This document shows, in pieces, positions 47,565 to 60,240 of a DNA stretch of 64,000 bases. The first letter of the stretch is position 1; every line of letters starts with the position of its first letter. The stretch spans positions 124,001 to 188,000 of the forward strand of contig JAGFNK010000019.1 of assembly GCA_025769875.1 (NCBI GenBank), read 5' to 3'. The notes beneath the pieces were generated by a model. That model made no database searches. It was not told the DNA's origin and worked only from the letters and a program-made list of their open reading frames with translations. A program made the position numbers and the translations under genes. The stretch is from Russula earlei. Taxonomy: Eukaryota; Basidiomycota; Agaricomycetes; Russulales; Russulaceae.

Positions 47565-49421
47565 CATCAGGGAATCCTACATTTCTGAAATATCAGTAAA
47601 TATGAGTATTCTCCATATTGTTACATATTCTGAGATACTGTAGATATTTTGATCCCACATTTCTGAAATATCATTAAAATATGAGTTCTCTCCATATTGC
47701 TACATATTCCAAGATACTGTATAGATATTCTGATATAGAAGTTGAAGGTGTAATTTGGAGACAATCCAAAGGTGATTGTAGCTGCTTCCAGCACTGATCA
47801 AGAAATCTGATATTAATGAACAGTCAAATAGCTATGCCTATCAAGGAAAGGGTTAACAAAAAAAATATGTGTTTGTGTCTAAAACAGTCGCACTTGTCCA
47901 GAATGACAGTGCCACACTTGTGGGAATGAGGTGAACACTTCGACGAATATGGGTTTCAACCACGCGTCTTCACATCTTCGTTTTTCGTTTTGCCGTCCTT
48001 CCTCTCCTTCCTCTCCTCTTCCTGTCCTTCCCATTCCCACTCTTCCTTCCCCATAATCCCAGTTCAAGACTCCCAAGCTGCCAGTCTCCTCAAAATTTCA
48101 CTGGCTAATTCACAGGTGATTCAAAATTTCCCGCAACCTATGGTGTGTTCGTTTTCGCGCCCTCTCTCTCATCCTCTCTCCCTCTCCTTCCCACACCCTT
48201 CTTCCAAGCAGGCACCTGAAAGCTCTTCTTCTACCTGCTTCCCCCAAATCCCCTTTCCTCCTGTGTCACTGTAGTGACACGTGGCAACTCCAGGCCAAGA
48301 CCACAAGAATACCCAATGCCCATGAAATTGATTCTGTGTCCACAAACCCAGTGCGCTTTTTTTATTTCTTTCATTTGACACACTTTGTTCACGGCAACAG
48401 CACGGCCAGGACCGCGGTGATGACGCAGCCGTCAAGACCCATGGGGTCAACGCCAGACATGACCAAAATGGCCACGAGAACACTTCTGTGGAACCACGAA
48501 CCCGGTGCGCGTTTTTATTTATTTTTATTTTTCACTTGCTCTTTTTGACCTCTTCTCACAGCAACAGCACGGCCGGGACCGCAGTGATGACGCAGCCGTC
48601 AACACTCGCGATGGTGGGTTTCGTTTGGCACCACACCCGTGTGAGCCTCCTTTTTCCTGGCTTTTCCAAGATGTGTTTTCCGCCGGTGCGTGTTAGGTTT
48701 CGTTTTCACGCGCTCTCTCTCATCCTCTCCTTCCCACTACACAGTTCCTTGTTGGGCTTCAAGGCGATGTGCTTATGGCCGTGATGGCGGCGCTCTCCCA
48801 CCCACTGGCACCCATTCCCCTGCAGTGGCGACCATGATGACTCGGCCGTGGATATAATGATCTCGCGATGGCCACCACCGCGTGCGTTTTTTCGTTTTCA
48901 TTTCTATACGGTTTTTGATTGTTTCTTTTCCTCTCCAGCTCCTATACATGCCAGTTCCCGAGCGCGCAGCGTTCCTCTCACTTCCCCTCTGCTCCAGTTT
49001 ACCCATGCCAAAAGGGGCTGTGAGCGACGGGTCAACGCAGCGCATGTACGCGGCCATTCGCACGCCAAAAAGGGGCCATCTCCTCCTCCCTCTCTCCCCT
49101 CTCCTTTCCAGCCCCAAAATCTTTTCCCTTCCCCTTACCGAAGTTCAGTTGCTAGGCCGTGAAAATTTTGTTTTCGCGGCCGCGTTGCACCGCGAATCGT
49201 CCCCTCCTGTCCTGTCCTGTCCTCTGCCCTAGCCCCGGTGTCCTACGGTCTCTACTACTGCGATATATTGTAGGGACAATTTATCAATAAATATACATAC
49301 GCAAATGACGACACTTCGAATTCAGATAATTACCAATAATCAAGGTATTCTCCTATATACCAGTATATACTGACATTTAGAGATATTTAGAGATATTTCA
49401 CAGATGTAGTTTTCCCTGATG
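47565..49421. mobile_element. Inverted-repeat non-autonomous DNA element
   Basis: The 1857-bp insert starts CATCAGGGAATCCTACATTT and ends with the inverted complement: AGATGTAGTTTTCCCTGATG. Matching continues inward for about 40 bp (GAAATATC...TAAATAT). The corresponding site in copy 1 (near 24690) is empty. No transposase frame is evident, so it is probably non-autonomous. A clear target duplication is not visible. The left subterminal region has two about 75-bp direct repeats (47577-47651 and 47656-47734). Confidence 0.7.
48391..48616 (+). repeat. Direct repeat pair inside the inverted-repeat element
   Basis: A motif of about 55 bp containing GGCAACAGCACGGCC or AGCAACAGCACGGCC and GTGATGACGCAGCCGTCAA occurs at about 48391-48450 and again at about 48559-48612, with few differences. 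It is non-coding as far as I can see. Confidence 0.65.
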
Positions 49422-49693
49422 ACTCTCTGTCCTTCGTATGCATTGTTCGAACGTGGTGCTCCTGTGAGTGTTGAGCAATGCTTCCATTTAAAGTAGGATT
49501 GCAAAGCTAACGGAAGCAGTCCTTCCGTCCTCGTCCACGATATCGCGGGCGTTGGTACGTGCCATATCTGGTTCCAATTCCAATTCCACTGGAGGCTGTA
49601 CACCGCGGGAGCTCCTTGCCTAGTCCAATCCTCATTGTGACTGACTGTAGGAGGTATTGGGATTTCCATCACAAGTTGTTCTCTCCCACTTCG

Positions 49694-52600
49694 ATGGCTT
49701 CAACCACCGCATCCGCCACCTTTCAATCTATCCTAAATGCCGCATTCGACGGCTACGCCAATCAGACTGGAATAGATCTTACAAATCATCCCACCGCAGA
49801 TAAACTCCAACACTGTCATTCTCCAGAGGACATCCTTCATTTACTGTTGGAAAGAGAGACGGCGTTCAAAGATTATAGAGACAAACATCGCAAATTGATC
49901 GACACCCTTCGCCCCATAGTCCAAGTTATCCATGCGTTTTCTGGCATCCTTGGCGAGGCAGCTTGCCTCGTAAGTTCAAGGACAGAGATATACTAATTTG
50001 ACCATCTCTTACGCCTTTCCCTAGGTGCCATTCCAACCGACAAAAGCAATATTTGTCACCGTCGACATTCTCCTCTCAGTATGTATCTTCCCTCGATTTG
50101 GACCTATATAAATCATTCGGTGATGCTTATCTATATCAGGCAGCTATTAATGTGACCGCAAGCTATGATGCACTCTCTGACCTCTTTGACTGCGTGTCAA
50201 ATTTCCTCAATCGCCTTAATATTTATACGGAGAAGGTCCCATTGTCGCCTATGATGTCAAATATCGTGGTTCGGATAATGGTTGAGGTTCTTTCTGTGTT
50301 TGCGCTCGCGACGAAGCAAATCAACCAAGGGCGGTTCAGTAAGTGATTCAATGTTTGCAGATGGATACTCCTTATTTGAGCGCGGCGCAGAGAAATTCGC
50401 AAAGAAATTACTGGGAGAGAGCGACATTGAAGCGATCCTACAGAGATTGGACCGACTTACTCAGGAAGAGGCTCGAATGACTGTAGCCCACACTTTGGAG
50501 GTTGTCCACGGGCTGTTCAACAATTTGAAATTAGTCATGGATGGTGCGCAAACCTTTCCCGGATGGCTAACAAATGACGACGAGACGTGGTCGAGCAGAC
50601 GGAAAGGCATCCACAGATGGCATACGGCAGGCTCTATGTATGTTGAGCCCACGTGGGATATCCAATCGTTCTTAAATTGACGACTGTTTAGGTATGATAC
50701 AAGAGACGGCAAGTAAAATAAACAAGATGGAGCGTTAGTCCATATATTTGCCCGTAGTGCTCTGTAGACTGAATCTATCTCTCAGGTGACCAGCTGCAAG
50801 AGAAATTTCGAAATTGGCTGTCTCCTCCTGATCCGTCGATAAACCACAACATCGCCCGCAGAGACCACTTCAGTGGAACTGCGTCATGGTTCACAGAAAG
50901 CAGCACGTTTCAGGAATGGAAAGCAAAGGGTACTCTCCTGTGGGTTCATGGAAAACGTTCGCATCTCTTCCACTTCCATTCCCTCGCTGTCCTGATGGAT
51001 GCATTCCGTGCGGTTGATAGCTGGTGCAGGGAAGAGCATCTTGTGGTAAGTGTTACGCGACAGTTTCCCGCCTAGCCGATCCAAACTTTCAGACCAGCTC
51101 GAGCATTATTCAACAACTCGAACGCCTGCGTGATACTGGATTGGCACTGCTGACGTATTTCTATTGTGATTTCAAAGACACAAAGAAGCAGGAGGTCAGC
51201 GAGTTAGTGGCTTCTCTTATTGCTCAGCTATCCACCAAATCCGATCCTTGCTACGACATTCTCTCTGCCTTCTATTCGGATTTCGATTCGGGATCACGAC
51301 GACCTGGCGACGACGCGTTGACGGATTGCTTGGAGAGGATGCTCAAAGTTGAAGGGCAACCAGCAATTTATATTATCATTGATGCCATCGACGAATGTCC
51401 CGCTCGCTCCGGTGTGGTATCGCCTCGGGAACGGGTCCTCGATCTAATAGAGAGACTGGTCGACTTACGTCTGGTAAATGTTCGCATATGCGTGACAAGT
51501 CGCCCTGAGGTGGATATCAAAGCTTCTCTCGCATCTTTGGCATCTCATACAATGTCTCTTCATGACGAAGACGGACAGAAGAAGGATATCTTGGACTATG
51601 TGAGGTCTATCATCTATTCAAACAAGGATACGCGGAGATGGAACGAAAAAGACAAGAAAATGGTCATTGATGCGCTCTCCCAAAAAGCTGATGGAATGTA
51701 AGCGATAAGTCCAATGCCAAACCATGGGTGTCACTCATGCAATCATTCAGGTTTCGATGGGTTGTTTGCCAGCTAGAAGCCCTGCGTAACTGTTTTCCAT
51801 CAGCAATACGTCGCGCCCTTGATGACCTACCAAGTAGTTTGGATGAAACATATGACCGGATATTGTTAGGCATCCCAAGGAGAGACGGGAATTCGTGCAG
51901 CATCTCTTTAAATGCATCGCAGAGTCCATTCGACCACTCTGTGTCGAGGAGCTTGCGGACATCTTTGCAATTCAATTTGCAGGCGGAACGCTACCTAACT
52001 ACGATGTGAACTGGCGCCCAGAGAACCCAGAAGAAGCTGTGCTGTCCGCATGCTCAAGTTTAATCACGATTGTCGACTCGGACGGTTCCCGAGTGGCACA
52101 GTTTACGCATTTTTCGGTCAAGGAATATCTAACATCGAAACGTCTCACAAATGCAAGGAAGCACCTTTCCTGCTATCACATTCTTGCCCATTCAGCTCAT
52201 ACCACCCTCGCACAAGCTTCCTTGGGTGTCCTCCTTACATTAGATGACCAAATCGACAAGGACAGTATTGAACGCTCTCCCTTTGCCATCTATGCCGCTC
52301 AACATTGGGTCAACCATGCCCAATTCGAGAATGTATCTTCAATCATCGGAGATGTTATTGAATGTCTTTTTGACTCTGCCAAGTCACATTTTTCGACTTG
52401 GGTGTGGATATACGACATCGACTACCCATTTCGGTCCGTAATGTCCACGAGGCACCCGACATCTGCAGAGGCCGTTCCGTTATATTATGCGACCCTTTGT
52501 GGCTTCCGTGATCTTGTAGAGCGTCTCATCGATGCCCATCCTGATCACGTCAATGCCAGGGGAGGATATTATTCCACCCCCTTGCATGCTGCGATCAATA

Positions 52601-54931
52601 AGGAAAATGTCGATATTACGATGTTGCTTCTTAAGCATGGCGCGGATGTGGCGGCCCTGGACAATAATAACCGGACACCATTGGACGAAGCATCACGGAG
52701 ATCGCTACTTGGCATGATGGAGTTGCTATTCGACCACCACGCTGACGTCAATACCCATGACCTGAAGGGGATGTCCTCATTGCACTGGGTAGCCATGGGG
52801 GGGGATCTGGATGCGGCACAGATATTATTACAGCATGGGGCAGATGTCAACTCACGAAACATTAAAGGTTTCACGCCGTTGGGTATAGCATCGAGTCATG
52901 GACATGTGGATGCCGTGCGTTTGTTACTGCACCATGGCGCAATTGTGGACACCCGCCACAATGATGGTTGTACCCCACTGATATCGGCATCGACCACTGG
53001 ACATTCGGATGTTGTGTGCTTGCTACTCCAAAACGGTGCGATTGTGGACTCCCGCAACGATAATGGCTGGACCCCACTGTTGTTCGCATCGACCACTGGA
53101 CATTCGGATGTTGTGCGCTTGCTCCTCCAAAACGGCGCGATTGTGGACTCCCGCAACAATAATGGCTCGACCTCACTGATGTGGGCATCGACCGCTGGAC
53201 ATTCAGATGTCGTGCGCTTGCTACTCCAAAACGGCGCGATTGTGGACTCCCGCGACAATGATGGCTGGACCCCACTGATGTTCGCATCGAACGCTGGACA
53301 TTCGGATGTTGTGCGCTTGCTCCTCCAAAACGGCGCGATTGTGGACTCCCGTGACAATCAAGGCTTTACCCCATTGATGTGCGCAACGCAGAATGGATCT
53401 TGGGATATTTTGCGCTTGCTACTTCAAAATGGCGCGATCGTGGACCTCCGTGACAATTTTGGCTGGAACCTATTGATGTCGGCATCGGATGGAGGACACT
53501 TGCATCTCGTCCGTTTGTTGCTTCAAAGTGGTGCGGATGTGGAGTCCCGAAGCAAGACTGGTTCCTCCCCGTTGTTGATAGCATCGTATCATGGTCACAT
53601 GGATATCATCCGTTTCTTACTTCAGAGTGGTGCAGCTGCACGATCCCAGAACGACATGGGCCACACCCCGTTGATGATGGCATCGCAAAATGGACATCGA
53701 GATGTTGTGCGTTTGCTACTCCAGAATGGCGCCGCCGTAGATTCCTATGACAATGATGGCTGGACTCCATTAACGTCAGCATCGGTAAATGGACATCTGG
53801 ATGTTGTCCGATTGTTACTTCAGAATGGCGCCGGCGTCGACTTTCGTCACAACAACCGCCATGGTGTGTCACGATAGCTATCCATGATCCTGCACAGCGG
53901 TTTCCTGACTACCACATCTAGACAAGCGGATCTACTATACACCCCTCCATCTCGCATCTGCCAGGGGTCATCTCATGGTTGCTGAATTACTCATCCAGCA
54001 CGGCGCAGAAGTAAACGCCCTGGGCCCTGACGGAGGGACCTCCTTACACCTAGTAACAGATCCTAAAACCGCGCAGGTGCTGCCCACATCTGACCCAGAT
54101 CTAAAACCCTTAGACCGGGGGGAGTCCACACCATCACATAGAGCAGCAGAAGGCGGACATCTAAAAATCTTGGAGCTGTTACTCAGGTCGGGTGCTGATG
54201 TCAACATTCGTAAGACTAATGATAAGACTGCCATAGACCTAGCACTCGACAATGGGAGACTCGATGTGGTAAGATTCATACAGGAATACGGTCGCGTGGA
54301 TTCTGAGCCTCGTATCGACCCGATGCCTCTGGACGCACCGTCACAGAACCCCCTCGCCAATAGTGCACAGCCGTCACCTACGCCCGGGAAGGGTACAGAC
54401 GTTGTCGATGGGAGGACTTCATTGCATATGGCCTCAGAGGAGGGGGATCTCGAGAGGGTGCGGTCACTACTCAGGCTTGATGGCGGCGTGGATGTCAACG
54501 GACGGAATGCATTTCAAGAGACCGCGCTGCTTACTGCGATATCGAAAGGAAATTTGGAAATCGCGAAGTTGCTAATTGATTATGGGGCGGATGTGAATTC
54601 CCATGACAAAGTTGGCATGACGCCGTTGCTTGCGGCAATAGAAGAAGGACATTTGGAAGTCGTGCACCTGTTACTCGAGCATGGCGCTGATGTGAATGCA
54701 AAGGACCATCGCCACTGGACTGCATTACATCTAGCGTCACATTATCATCACCCCGAGGTCGTCCAGGTGCTGCTTGATCGAGGAGCAAATGTTCATATTC
54801 AGAATGACCACGGCCGGACACCTTCTCAAGTGGCAGTACGGAGCGGAGAGCGGGAGATCGTGAGGATATTGTCGGAATACAGCGCGCGAGGTGTAGGGCT
54901 AAGAACGGGATCTTGTACAGGTTCTGTGTAA
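49694..54931 (+). pseudogene. Goodbye-NACHT-ankyrin STAND (NLR-like) protein, copy 2, frameshifted
   Basis: Paralog of the gene at 24952, with the same exon layout and nearly the same sequence. The Goodbye-like domain (49694-50850), NACHT with Walker A HGKPGAGKS and Walker B YIIIDAIDECP, winged-helix-like region and ankyrins are all present. A 1-base deletion relative to copy 1 near 51873 (ATCCC versus ATTCCC) breaks the frame at GIPKERREFVQHL, between NACHT and the ankyrin part. The downstream frame is then open from 51895 to 53877 and, after an intron, to 54931, including the site of the copy 1 frameshift. It could make two separate proteins, or be a pseudogene. The C terminus (SQVAVRSGEREIVRILSEYS) looks like the ancestral ending. 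Confidence 0.75.
52999..53394 (+). repeat. Four tandem 99-bp ankyrin units (copy 2)
   Basis: Units start at 52999, 53098, 53197 and 53296. They carry the GHSDVV-R/C-LLLQNGAIVDSR core of copy 1, but there are four units between the GHVD and GSWD landmark repeats instead of nine. Variable residues after NG/DG/QG are W, S, W and F. Confidence 0.9.
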
Positions 54932-55086
54932 ATACCTGACGATTGCTACTATGTAACGAAGTACGGTCATACCACACAGCACAACGTTGGTTCTATCAGC
55001 CGAGCCGCTGGTGGCCCTTGGAGCTGCCCGCAGAATGGAGCCGAAGAACACGCCGGAGTGCCCACAGACGCACAATAACCGGAAGG

Positions 55087-55250
55087 ATATCGCCAATATT
55101 GCAAGCGCTTTTTGCAACCAGATTGCTTGGGGTTGAGGCGACAGTACACCGATACTCGCGAGGGAGGCAGAAACCGACGGAGCAGAAACACAATCTACTT
55201 CAAGGCTGAGGAATCGATAGGCTCCGACACACCTACAAATGAATTCCCAG
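55087..55250 (+). repeat. Downstream flank of duplicated NLR unit, copy 2
   Basis: Matches 42967-43135, and defines the right edge of the duplicated unit at GAATTCC. Beyond it the two copies have nothing in common. Confidence 0.8.
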
Positions 55251-55838
55251 AACTGACGCCGAGGAGAGGGAGCAAGTGGATGGCCTCGACCTCAAAGCCA
55301 AGGGGTAACCCAACCCCAACCCCCAAAAGGGTCAACCGCGAACGCGGGGCTAAAAACAACCTCGGCTGCTAGAGGGCGCACAGTGAACACGACTTCCAAA
55401 CCCCGCACTCGCCATCGAAGCAACGGGAAGCCTCCCCCACTCTGCAATCAAGAAGGAACGCACTGGAGGTAGTCACGGAGCTGGGCAGCACACGGCATTT
55501 ATCCCCGCGAGGAGAGGGTTGTCGCGCCGGAGGGTCTCGCGAAGGAGACTCTTGGAACGGGACAGAGGGCGTTGTTGTTCGTAGAATGGTGGATTTAGAG
55601 GTGCGGGAGAAGGGCGAGGATTTAAGAGGACATGGACGTAGGAAGCGTCGCTGCCATCACCATGGCGTCGTCGTCATCGTCGTATTGAACGGGGAGGGGG
55701 GAAGGACCCCTCAGCGGGAAGATAAACATTTTTCGTTGCTGATAATAATCAAGTCAAGCTTTCCAGATTGCCAAATGCGGCGGCTCGTCCACCGTTTCTC
55801 GGTTCCAACAGCGCTTGAGCGTGCCGTGAAGACACACA
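55251..55838. other. Intergenic, upstream of AP-1 mu
   Basis: No gene is recognised. The segment is single-copy within the window and marks the return to ordinary gene space. It presumably includes the AP-1 mu promoter. A plus-strand frame at 55586-55846 is compositionally biased and not convincing. Confidence 0.5.
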
Positions 55839-57529
55839 ATGACTAGCCTCGTCGCGATTCTTGACCTGAAAGGAAAACCACTGATCCAACGCTCTTACCG
55901 TGATGATGTCCCCTCCACGTGCATTGATCGCTTTCTCCCCCTAGTCCTTGAAATCGAAGAGGAAGGACAACAGTTGACACCCTGTTTCTCCAATCAGGGT
56001 GTCAACTATATGCATATCCGTCACTCGAACCTGTATCGTGAGTGATCGAAATGGCTGAGAATGTTACGCTACTCTATGATAGTCACTCCCTAGTTCTGGC
56101 CCTGTCACGAAGGAACACCAATGCAGCGGAGATCATTCTCTTCCTGCATCGCCTCTCTCAAGTCTTAGTCGAATACTTTAAAGAGTTGGAAGAAGAATCA
56201 ATTCGCGATAATTTCGTGATTATTTACGAACTCCTTGACGAGATGATGGACTTTGGCTATCCCCAAACGACGGAGAGCAAGATACTCCAAGAGTTTGTCC
56301 TCCCTGTACCCGTAATTTGATGACTTACCCCTCGTACACCCTATGTCAGGTACATCACCCAGGAGTCTCACAAATTAGAGGTACAAGTCCGACCCCCAAT
56401 GGCTGTCACAAATGCCGTTTCTTGGCGGTCAGAGGGGATCAGGTACCGCAAAAATGAGGTGTTCTTGGACGTGATTGAAAGTGTGAACTTGCTGGTACGT
56501 CTTATTCTAAATCGCTCAATTATCCTCAATGCGTAGTATCCCACAGGTCAACGCCAACGGTAATGTCGTTCGGTCAGAGATACTCGGCGCCATAAAGATG
56601 AAGTGTTATCTCTCTGGCATGCCGGAACTGAGACTCGGCTTGAATGATAAGGTCATGTTCGAGACCACTGGCCGAAGTGAGTTGTCCGTATAGGTTCGTC
56701 CTTTGCAATTGGAGACGCATATTTTCAGCGTCTCGCGGGAAGTCAATAGAGCTCGAGGATGTCAAGTTCCACCAATGCGTGCGCTTGTCACGGTTCGAGA
56801 ACGATAGAACAATATCATTCATCCCACCGGACGGCGAGTTTGAGTTGATGTCCTATCGCCTTTCTCAGGTGGTGAAGCCCCTGGTCTGGGTTGAGGCTGC
56901 TGTTGAGCATCACAAAGGGAGTAGAGTTGAATACATGGTGAAGTGCCGCGCTCAGTTCAAGCGTCGAAGCACGGCAAACAACGTGGAGATATATGTGCCC
57001 GTTCCAGACGATGCCGATACCCCCAAGTTCAGAGTACGTTCCCGGCCTCCCAGTTCCTGGTTGAGTCCCATTTAAATGTGCCCAGGCATCAACAGGCTCT
57101 GTTCAATATGCTCCCGATAAATCTGCATTTGTTTGGAAAATTAAGCAACTCGGCGGGGGTCGCGACTTCTTGATGCGCGCACATTTTGGGCTACCAAGTG
57201 TAAAATCAGGCATGTTCGGGGAGAAGGGCAGTTTTCACTCGGGTCTAACAAAATTTGATTCTCAGAGCAAGACATGGAGAAAAGGGCCCCGATTACAGTT
57301 AAATTCGAGATACCATATTTCACTGTGTCCGGCATCCAAGTTCGCTATCTGAAAGTTGTGGAAAAGAGTGGTTACCAGGCTTTACCATGGGTGCGATACA
57401 TTACCCAGAATGGAGATGACTACAGGTATGTCCGTTGTCATCATCCTGCGTTCGTAGCGGCCAACTAACTTGGCGTCAAGTTTACGAACCGCGCTTGATA
57501 AGGGCGGCGCCGCGATAGTTCCGATGTAA
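55839..57529 (+). CDS. AP-1 clathrin adaptor complex mu subunit
   Basis: Medium chain of the AP-1 adaptor that sorts cargo at the trans-Golgi/endosome. The N-terminal longin-like half reads MTSLVAILDLKGKPLIQRSY, VTLLYDSHSLVLALSRRNTN and ELLDEMMDFGYPQTTESKIL. The mu-homology domain reads YITQESHKLEVQVRPPM (variant of the family EGI-type motif), AVTNAVSWRSEGIRYRKNEV, FLDVIESVNLLV and MPELRLGLNDKVMFE. It continues with FIPPDGEFELMSYRLSQVVK and ends with APITVKFEIPYFTVSGIQVR then YLKVVEKSGYQALPWVRYIT. The last splice joins GDDY to SLRT before TAA at 57527-57529. At least six introns are needed. YITQ and WRSEGIRY are typical of AP-1/AP-2 mu. Overall match favours AP-1. Confidence 0.88.
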
Positions 57530-57548
57530 CAACGCAACGTTCGCTTTA

Positions 57549-58392
<844 letters not shown>

Positions 58393-58829
58393 CTTTTGGG
58401 TGTTCTCGCTTGCCCTTGATGGACGTCAAGACGATTCGCTGGGAGTTGGGTGGCCACTTGCTCACTGAGCTGAGGTGCAGTGCGCTGTTGCAAAAGTGTT
58501 CGTGTCCTCGGGCCGGTGCCGGAGGGCCCCGTGGAGTAACTCGTTGGCAAAACCTCTTCAACTTTCGAGTCCAAATTCTTGTTTTCAAGCCGTTGTATCC
58601 ACCGAGCCCCGTCACATAGAAATCCCTATGAAGGTATTTGAATTCTGCGTCGCGCTTGATGAGTCTATTCATGAGGCCTTTACCGCACTTCACATTGTTT
58701 GCCTTAGTCATGTTTGAGCGTTCCAAATCCCTACCCATCGCCTTCCGGGCAAATCTGACTCCTTGGGGTGGGGTGGGGGGGACCAATTTGACGACAACTC
58801 ATACTACTATCACATGTGATGCACGTTTA

Positions 58830-59250
58830 AAACCGTCTCTCGTGCGTTGCGCGACTCGGATCGCGCAGAGGAAAAATCAACCTCCGAACCGGTCCATCCG
58901 AGCGACGAGCGTCTCCCAAAAGCCTTCGACCCGGCTGTGGTTGCGGGCTTGGCCGCTCCTGGGCGCAGCATCACTACCGGCATCATCACGGCGTGAGTGT
59001 TTCATACCAAGATATGCGGTCGGCGTTGCTTTTCCTCACTTTGGGCTGGGCTGCTGTCGAGCGTGCGATTTGCGAAATCTACATGCGCAGCACAACAGCG
59101 CCAGCGGGTCCTGCCGCTGCCGGTCGCCGTGGGAGAGAACTACTACGTGATGCATTAGCACGCACTTCTAATTCCCCGTTGCGTTCGTGTTGCGGGCTAC
59201 AATGCTATGGAAGGTCGAGATCGTGTGCTTCTCGCCGCTCACGATGTCTA
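58830..59250 (+). other. Possible small gene, unrecognised
   Basis: Protein-like fragments in plus-strand frames: ERLPKAFDPAVVAGLAAPGR then SITTGIITA (about 58898-58990), RVLPLPVAVGENYYV (about 59104-59148) and RVAGYNAMEGRDRVLLAAHD then V and TAG (about 59188-59250). Intron-like GT...AG intervals separate them. I could not join them into one confident model or recognise a family. Confidence 0.25.
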
Positions 59251-60240
59251 GCCCTGCCGCGAGTCTCGGGAGGACTTGGCTCATCTTTTCCACCCTCGAA
59301 GCCTTTCAAGTCAAAGGTGAGCATTGCCGTGCGACAACCGAGACCGCCAGCAAGCCCTGGGTCCCCGAATGTCAGGTGGCTTGAAAGTATGACAAGGGCC
59401 TTCTGGTTTGATGGCATGGAATATCACCAAAGTTTGAACTGGCCAGGAAACACCTGCTCCAGAGTTGCTCGTATGGTGGTTAGCTGATTCTCATACTTAG
59501 TATCTCCGAGTCGATGTCGCTACCATGAACAATTGATAGATATGCCCGCACTCTTCTTGTGGCTACGCTAACATAGCAATCTCTGATGTCCGCATGATAA
59601 CGGATTGATTGTTGTATCACGGCTATCACTAATTGACATGACATACATCACATCTGGGACGGATGGACATAAGGACATCTTCGAGAAGAGAATGATTATG
59701 AAGCAAAACAGGGATTGTCCCACCAAACCACTCCTTCGTTCGCGAACTCGAACTGAATGGCCAGGATACAAACTGTTCAGAAAGACAGTCCACATGATTT
59801 GGAGTTTGGGGTGGAGATGACCCAAAGCGGGCGAAACGATGCCGCATCTAGAGATACATTTCGACACGGAAGAGACCTAGATTGTGGTAGTATGGACTCC
59901 TTTCCGAGCTTCTACACCCAAGTGATCGGTGTCGAAGCAAAGACGATAGATACAAGAAGACCAATCGTTGTGGCACTACAATACTTCAGAGGCCACGGGA
60001 AGAAACGACGCGGCTTCTGTACACGAGAGTGCAGCAAATGGAAACTCACGAGAAAAAGAAAAGAATCTATATGCCCATGCGCCTCATCAGAGTAAGGATC
60101 AAGAGAGAGTGAGGACTCGAGCAGCGACGTGGCATGGGTGGGAAACTCCCATGAAACTCCGCTTGCTTTTCCTTACATAAGGCACGCGTCGCGTCGCGGC
60201 GTTTAAATACTTACTCAGGGGGGGGGAAAGACCTTGGAAC
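59251..60240. other. Intergenic, no gene seen
   Basis: About 1 kb upstream of MSH2. Short frames on both strands have no family signature. A run of nine G lies at about 60221-60229, close to the MSH2 start. Confidence 0.45.

Larger units (their letters stand above)
46792..49693 (+). repeat. Upstream flank of duplicated NLR unit, copy 2 (split by insertion)
   Basis: 46792-47564 and 49427-49693 match the continuous copy 1 flank 23846-24951. Small indels differ between copies, including one repeat of the telomere-like hexamer. The interrupting sequence 47565-49421 is an inverted-repeat element absent from copy 1. Confidence 0.8.

Noticed and set aside
55586..55846. Plus-strand frame MVDLEVREKGEDLRG as a small gene
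   Set aside because: It overlaps the AP-1 mu start, is compositionally biased and lacks motifs or splice support.
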